Assembly: GCA_937892275.1 (NCBI GenBank)
Contig: CALAVG010000297.1
Coordinates: 1-8,284 of the forward strand
From: an uncultured Methanomicrobiales archaeon
GTDB lineage: Archaea; Thermoplasmatota; Thermoplasmata; Methanomassiliicoccales; Methanomethylophilaceae
DNA length: 8,284 nucleotides
Direction: 5' to 3'
In this document: in pieces, positions 5,019 to 8,284 of the stretch
Numbering within the stretch: position 1 is the stretch's first letter
Layout of the letters: every line of letters begins with the position of its first letter
Notes under the pieces: model-generated
Seen by the model: the letters and a program-made list of their open reading frames with translations, nothing else
Told to the model about the DNA's origin: nothing
Databases searched by the model: none
Program-made: the position numbers and the translations under genes

Positions 5019-6626
5019 ATGGCTCAAGAGTCGGTAGAACTTCTGGTTATCGAGAACGTGACCAAGAAATTTGAAGGTCGCGTGACACTCAACAACGTCA
5101 GTGCGAAGTTGACTACTGGTAAGATACTGGGATTGATCGGTAAGAGCGCCGCAGGTAAGAGTGTCCTCATCCACATTCTGAGGGGTAACGACGACTACAA
5201 ACCTGACTCGGGACGCGTACTGTACAACCTGAACCAGTGCAAGAAATGCGGGAACCTGGACCTCCCCTACAAAGGCCAGGCATGTACGAGGTGCGGAGGA
5301 GAGACGGAGACGAAGCAGATCGATTTCTGGGCTCTCAAGCAGAACGATCCCCTCAGGCAGGAGATCAAGGGCCGCATCGCCATCATGCTCCAGAGGACAT
5401 TCGCATTGTTCGGTGACATGACCGTCATCGAGAATGTCATGGAAGCTATTCCCGAGGATGTCAAGGGTGACGAGCGTATCAACCGTGCGATCGACATGCT
5501 CAAGCTCGTGGATATGACTCACAGGACCACCCACATCGCAAGGGATCTGTCCGGAGGAGAGAAGCAGCGTGTCGTCATGGCAAGGCAGCTGGCGAAGAAG
5601 CCCCTGTTCTTCCTTGCGGACGAACCCACGGGAACACTGGACCCCACCACAGCGGAGACGGTGCACAAGGGACTGATCGAGTACGTCAAGAACAACGGCA
5701 TCGCTATGGTGTTCGCATCCCACTGGCCCGAGGCCATCGAGAGGATGGCGGACGAGGCCATGCTGATGGATTCAGGTAACGTCCTGATGCAGGGTGAACC
5801 CAAGGATGTAGCTCAGACATTCATGAAGGACTACCACTTCGAGAGGTCCGCACAGTCGGAGGTCGGAGAGCCTCTGATCGTCTGCAACGATGCGAAGAAG
5901 CATTTCTTCTCTGTTGTCAGAGGAGTCGTGAAGGCTGTGGACGGTGTGACATTCGACATCAAGGAGAAGGAGATCTTCGCCCTTGTAGGATATTCGGGAG
6001 CAGGAAAGACCACCACATCCCGTATGATCGCAGGAATGTCCCCCGCGACAGGCGGAGAGGTCAAGGTCAGAATCGGAGAGGATTGGATCAACATGTCCGA
6101 GGAAGGTTACATGGGTAAGGGTAGGGCAACACCTTACATCGGATTCCTCCACCAGGAGTACACCCTGTACCCGTTCGACACCGTCCTCCAGAACCTGAGC
6201 ACATGCATCGGAATGAAGATGCCCGCTGAGTTGGCCAAGGTGAAAGCAATCCAGGTGCTCTTGAGCGTAGGATTCCCCAAACAGCACATCGAGAAGATCC
6301 TGTACTCCTATCCGGATTCCTTATCGGTGGGAGAATGTCAGAGGATCGCGTTCGCACAGGTGCTCATCAAGGAGCCTCGTATCATCATCCTGGATGAACC
6401 TACGGGAACAATGGACCCGATCACCAAGACGATCATCGCCAAATCGGTTATCAGGGCAAGGGACACCCTAGGAGAGACATTCGTCGTGGTAAGCCACGAT
6501 ATGGACTTCGTCCTCAACTGCTGCGACCGCGCCGCATTCATGAAGGGCGGAAAGGTCATGGCCCTGGGAGACCCGAAGGAGATCCTGGAATCATTCGAGA
6601 AGGAGCCGGTACCAGAAGGTGAATGA
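5019..6626 (+). CDS. atwA: Methyl-coenzyme M reductase system component A2 (AtwA), double ABC ATPase
   Basis: The protein has 535 residues with two ABC ATPase domains in one chain and no membrane segments. Component A2 is the soluble ATPase that powers reductive activation of the nickel cofactor F430 of methyl-coenzyme M reductase. Domain 1 has Walker A GKSAAGKS (41-48), a CxxC-x11-CxxC zinc-ribbon-like insert (C74, C77, C89, C92), Q125, signature LSGGEKQ (177-183), Walker B with D201/E202, and H235. Domain 2 has Walker A GYSGAGKT (324-331), Q379, a deviating signature LSVGECQ (435-441), Walker B ending at D459/E460, and H493. The frame extends upstream to a GTG at 4980, but those codons overlap the TATA box, so ATG 5019 is chosen. 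It is the first gene of the operon and overlaps mcrC by ATGA. The insert and the company of mcrC and mmp3 separate it from ordinary transport ATPases. Confidence 0.93.
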   Translation: MAQESVELLVIENVTKKFEGRVTLNNVSAKLTTGKILGLIGKSAAGKSVLIHILRGNDDYKPDSGRVLYNLNQCKKCGNLDLPYKGQACTRCGGETETKQIDFWALKQNDPLRQEIKGRIAIMLQRTFALFGDMTVIENVMEAIPEDVKGDERINRAIDMLKLVDMTHRTTHIARDLSGGEKQRVVMARQLAKKPLFFLADEPTGTLDPTTAETVHKGLIEYVKNNGIAMVFASHWPEAIERMADEAMLMDSGNVLMQGEPKDVAQTFMKDYHFERSAQSEVGEPLIVCNDAKKHFFSVVRGVVKAVDGVTFDIKEKEIFALVGYSGAGKTTTSRMIAGMSPATGGEVKVRIGEDWINMSEEGYMGKGRATPYIGFLHQEYTLYPFDTVLQNLSTCIGMKMPAELAKVKAIQVLLSVGFPKQHIEKILYSYPDSLSVGECQRIAFAQVLIKEPRIIILDEPTGTMDPITKTIIAKSVIRARDTLGETFVVVSHDMDFVLNCCDRAAFMKGGKVMALGDPKEILESFEKEPVPEGE

Positions 6627-7249
6627 TCATGAAGCAGAAGATGGGAAGACATCTCAGCTTCGTAGAGTGCAGGGACTCGATGGGTCTCGGTGCCGGAGGA
6701 GGTCTCGCAGCGAGAGCCACGCTGTCCGAGTCCGGCAGGGACGTCATCGCTATCGCGATGGGCCCCAGCAGAAGGCATATAACCAAACCTGTGTGCGAGA
6801 TCACATACGCACTCCGTGAGGAAGGAATCGACACGAGTGTGATGGTGGTCAACGCCGGATCGGGAGTACCCGCTGACGCTCCCGACGTCACCACAGGAAG
6901 CTGCTTCGGTCTTGACCCTATCGAGGTGGAGAGGATCCAGCAGTTCAAGGTAGCACTCATACACCTGGGCAACGTGCGCATGCACATCGTATACAAGGCG
7001 AGGCTGATCCTCAGGAACGTGGACATCCCCGCCATCATCGTGGCGCAGTGCCCCGTGGACTACGAGGACTTCGCCGCTGTAGGATGTAAGACGAGGGACG
7101 TCATGCCCCCCGAGGACAAGATCGACACCAAGGGAACGATCATCGAGATCGTCAACGGTGTGGTCAGGGGAGTGACATGTTCGCAGGACAAACTGGACGA
7201 GATAGTATCCAAAGTGCAGTCGATGCTTCCGGAGCGTGAGCACCGATGA
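6623..7249 (+). CDS. mcrC: Methyl-coenzyme M reductase operon protein C (McrC)
   Basis: The 208-residue length is normal for the family. McrC is not a subunit of the mature reductase; it belongs to the ATP-dependent complex that activates it, together with component A2. The sequence shows the family-like N-terminus FVECRDSMGLGAGGG (13-27), the segment TTGSCFGLDPIEVE (90-103), and cysteines at 16, 58, 94, 143, 155 and 186, several of which could hold an iron-sulfur cluster. The ATG at 6623 overlaps the atwA stop. A second ATG at 6629 is 6 bases after a GGTGA ribosome-binding motif (6618-6622) and may be the true start, shortening the protein by two residues. In many methanogens mcrC lies inside the mcrBDCGA operon; here it sits with atwA and mmp3. 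Confidence 0.92.
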   Translation: MIMKQKMGRHLSFVECRDSMGLGAGGGLAARATLSESGRDVIAIAMGPSRRHITKPVCEITYALREEGIDTSVMVVNAGSGVPADAPDVTTGSCFGLDPIEVERIQQFKVALIHLGNVRMHIVYKARLILRNVDIPAIIVAQCPVDYEDFAAVGCKTRDVMPPEDKIDTKGTIIEIVNGVVRGVTCSQDKLDEIVSKVQSMLPEREHR

Positions 7250-8284
7250 AGGTAATCGTCAACGGTAAGGAGAAGGAGCTCAAGAAGGGAGCGACTTTGA
7301 AGGCCGCCATTGAAGGTGAGGTCTACAACAAGGGAACGCTCATCGCTGTTCATCTTTCTGAGGAGAAGCTTGTCAAGGAGACCAGCGACTTCGAGATCGA
7401 GACCACACGCGGTACCCTCGTCATGCATCTGAACGATTCCCCCGAGGCGAAGGTCTGGAAGGACAGCGTCTCCGTAGTAGCGGGAATGAGCGCCAGGTGG
7501 GTCACCCACAACATAGCGGCGTTCGGTTCTTTCCCTACTGATCTGAAGGTCGACAGGAGCGAGAACGGATACAGGATCTACGACTGTTTCCTCTCCTTGG
7601 GGGGTTTTGACAGCAGCACCACGTATCTCATGATTGCAAGGGACAACCATAAGGGATCATACGGTGCAGGTAAAGCGGTGATCGGAAGGGTCACCGTAGG
7701 AAGGCACCTGCTCCCGCTGTTCAGGGAAGGCGACGAGATCATATCGGTCCGTCCGATGATGTCCGAGATCAGCACCGAGAACGTCGTCGTGACTAAGGAT
7801 CTGGCGATGAAGCTGGAGGATGGTTACAAGGTGGAGACCATGGTGTCCATCGACCTGGACAAGAAGAGCCCGCTGTCCGCGGAGCATATCCTTGTGCTGT
7901 CTTCAACAGGATACATGAAGGCCACCGACGTCACCGGAAGCTACATCGCATGCTCAGAGGATCTTGATGTGGAAATCCCCGTCGAGGATACAGGCATCAG
8001 GGACAAGGGAACCGTTGCTGTAAGATGCGACGGATTGGGACAGGGAAGGCTGTACATCCTGAAGGACAAGAGGCAGCAGTCGTCCGCCCACAACATAGCC
8101 GGTAACGTCACCAACGGAATGGCCATTGTCGGATATGCAAAGAAGGACGACATCTTCACAATCGCCACCAACCCGCCCAGGGCATTGGCAGTCGGAATGA
8201 CAATGAAGGCCGGAGAGGAGTTCCTGAAGAATGCCGGCATAACGATGGAGCGCGAAGGCGTCACATCCGACGATGCCATCATCG
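7246..8284 (+). CDS. mmp3: Methanogenesis marker protein 3 (Mmp3), 3' end beyond the window
   Basis: This frame stays open from ATG 7246 to the window edge, giving 346 residues of a family usually about 500 long, so the C-terminal part is missing. The N-terminal ~60 residues (MKVIVNGKEKELKKGATLK...) look like a small ubiquitin-like fold. Recognisable family segments are THNIAAFGSFPTDL (87-100), GGFDSSTTYLMIARDNHKGSYGAG (119-142) and RVTVGRHLLPLFREGDEI (148-165); the last resembles a cyclophilin-like fold. Mmp3 occurs with mcrC and atwA in methanogens and has been linked to the MCR activation complex. The ATG overlaps the mcrC stop (ATGA), and GGAG at 7231-7234 is a weak ribosome binding site. 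Cysteines at 114, 236 and 261 are visible. The exact biochemical role is not settled. Confidence 0.88.
   Translation, partial: MKVIVNGKEKELKKGATLKAAIEGEVYNKGTLIAVHLSEEKLVKETSDFEIETTRGTLVMHLNDSPEAKVWKDSVSVVAGMSARWVTHNIAAFGSFPTDLKVDRSENGYRIYDCFLSLGGFDSSTTYLMIARDNHKGSYGAGKAVIGRVTVGRHLLPLFREGDEIISVRPMMSEISTENVVVTKDLAMKLEDGYKVETMVSIDLDKKSPLSAEHILVLSSTGYMKATDVTGSYIACSEDLDVEIPVEDTGIRDKGTVAVRCDGLGQGRLYILKDKRQQSSAHNIAGNVTNGMAIVGYAKKDDIFTIATNPPRALAVGMTMKAGEEFLKNAGITMEREGVTSDDAII

Noticed and set aside
4892..5020. Upstream extension of the regulator gene to the ATG at 5020 (43 more residues)
   Set aside because: The extra codons read through both TATA boxes and overlap the atwA start. ATG 4891 is placed 25 bp from a strong TATA box, and the extra residues look like translated promoter.
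4914..5723. 269-codon open frame on the minus strand opposite the start of atwA
   Set aside because: It is antisense to the Walker A and zinc-ribbon region of AtwA and crosses the divergent promoters; no family resemblance.
6338..7243. 301-codon open frame on the minus strand opposite atwA and mcrC
   Set aside because: It lies antisense to two clearly conserved genes, has no promoter or ribosome site, and its histidine- and aspartate-rich composition is typical of an antisense shadow.
1..8284. tRNA or rRNA genes, CRISPR arrays, insertion sequences, selenocysteine or pyrrolysine readthrough
   Set aside because: No spaced direct-repeat array, transposase, terminal inverted repeats or recognisable tRNA/rRNA segment was seen. 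None of the recognised genes appears to be interrupted by an in-frame TAG or TGA.

Overview
The window looks like chromosomal DNA from a methanogenic archaeon. The strongest evidence is a three-gene operon at the right end: atwA (component A2 of the methyl-coenzyme M reductase system), mcrC and methanogenesis marker protein 3. These families are restricted to methanogens and close relatives with an Mcr-type enzyme. TATA-type promoters about 25 bp from start codons also fit an archaeon. Moderate GC content and the overall gene style suggest a Methanomassiliicoccales-type lineage, but that placement is only an impression.

Layout. Bases 1-185 hold no convincing gene. They contain a strong hairpin (57-84), a smaller inverted repeat, and a TATA-like element in front of the first gene. 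Bases 186-3280 (+) are a two-gene, ATGA-overlapping unit: an ATP-grasp ligase with an unusual ~200-residue C-terminal extension, then a DHA2-type (14-helix class) MFS exporter. This looks like a module that makes and exports a small molecule; the product is unknown. A hairpin with T-runs on both sides (about 3293-3343) separates it from the convergent unit on the minus strand. That unit (3335-4891) is a winged-helix regulator with DUF4443 and DUF2111 domains, followed 21 bp later by an unrecognised 187-residue protein. A 127-bp divergent intergenic region (4892-5018) carries two TATA boxes and two similar palindromes exactly 36 bp apart. From 5019 to the window end (+), atwA, mcrC and mmp3 are joined by ATGA overlaps; mmp3 runs off the right edge.

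How it works together. AtwA supplies ATP hydrolysis for reductive activation of the nickel cofactor F430 in methyl-coenzyme M reductase, and McrC and Mmp3 are known or proposed parts of the same activation machinery. The divergent regulator combines a DNA-binding domain with methanogen-associated sensor-like domains, and repeated palindromes flank its own TATA box. It is therefore a good candidate for an autoregulated controller of the MCR-activation operon. The most novel leads are this regulator with its operators, its unknown partner protein, and the ATP-grasp/exporter pair.
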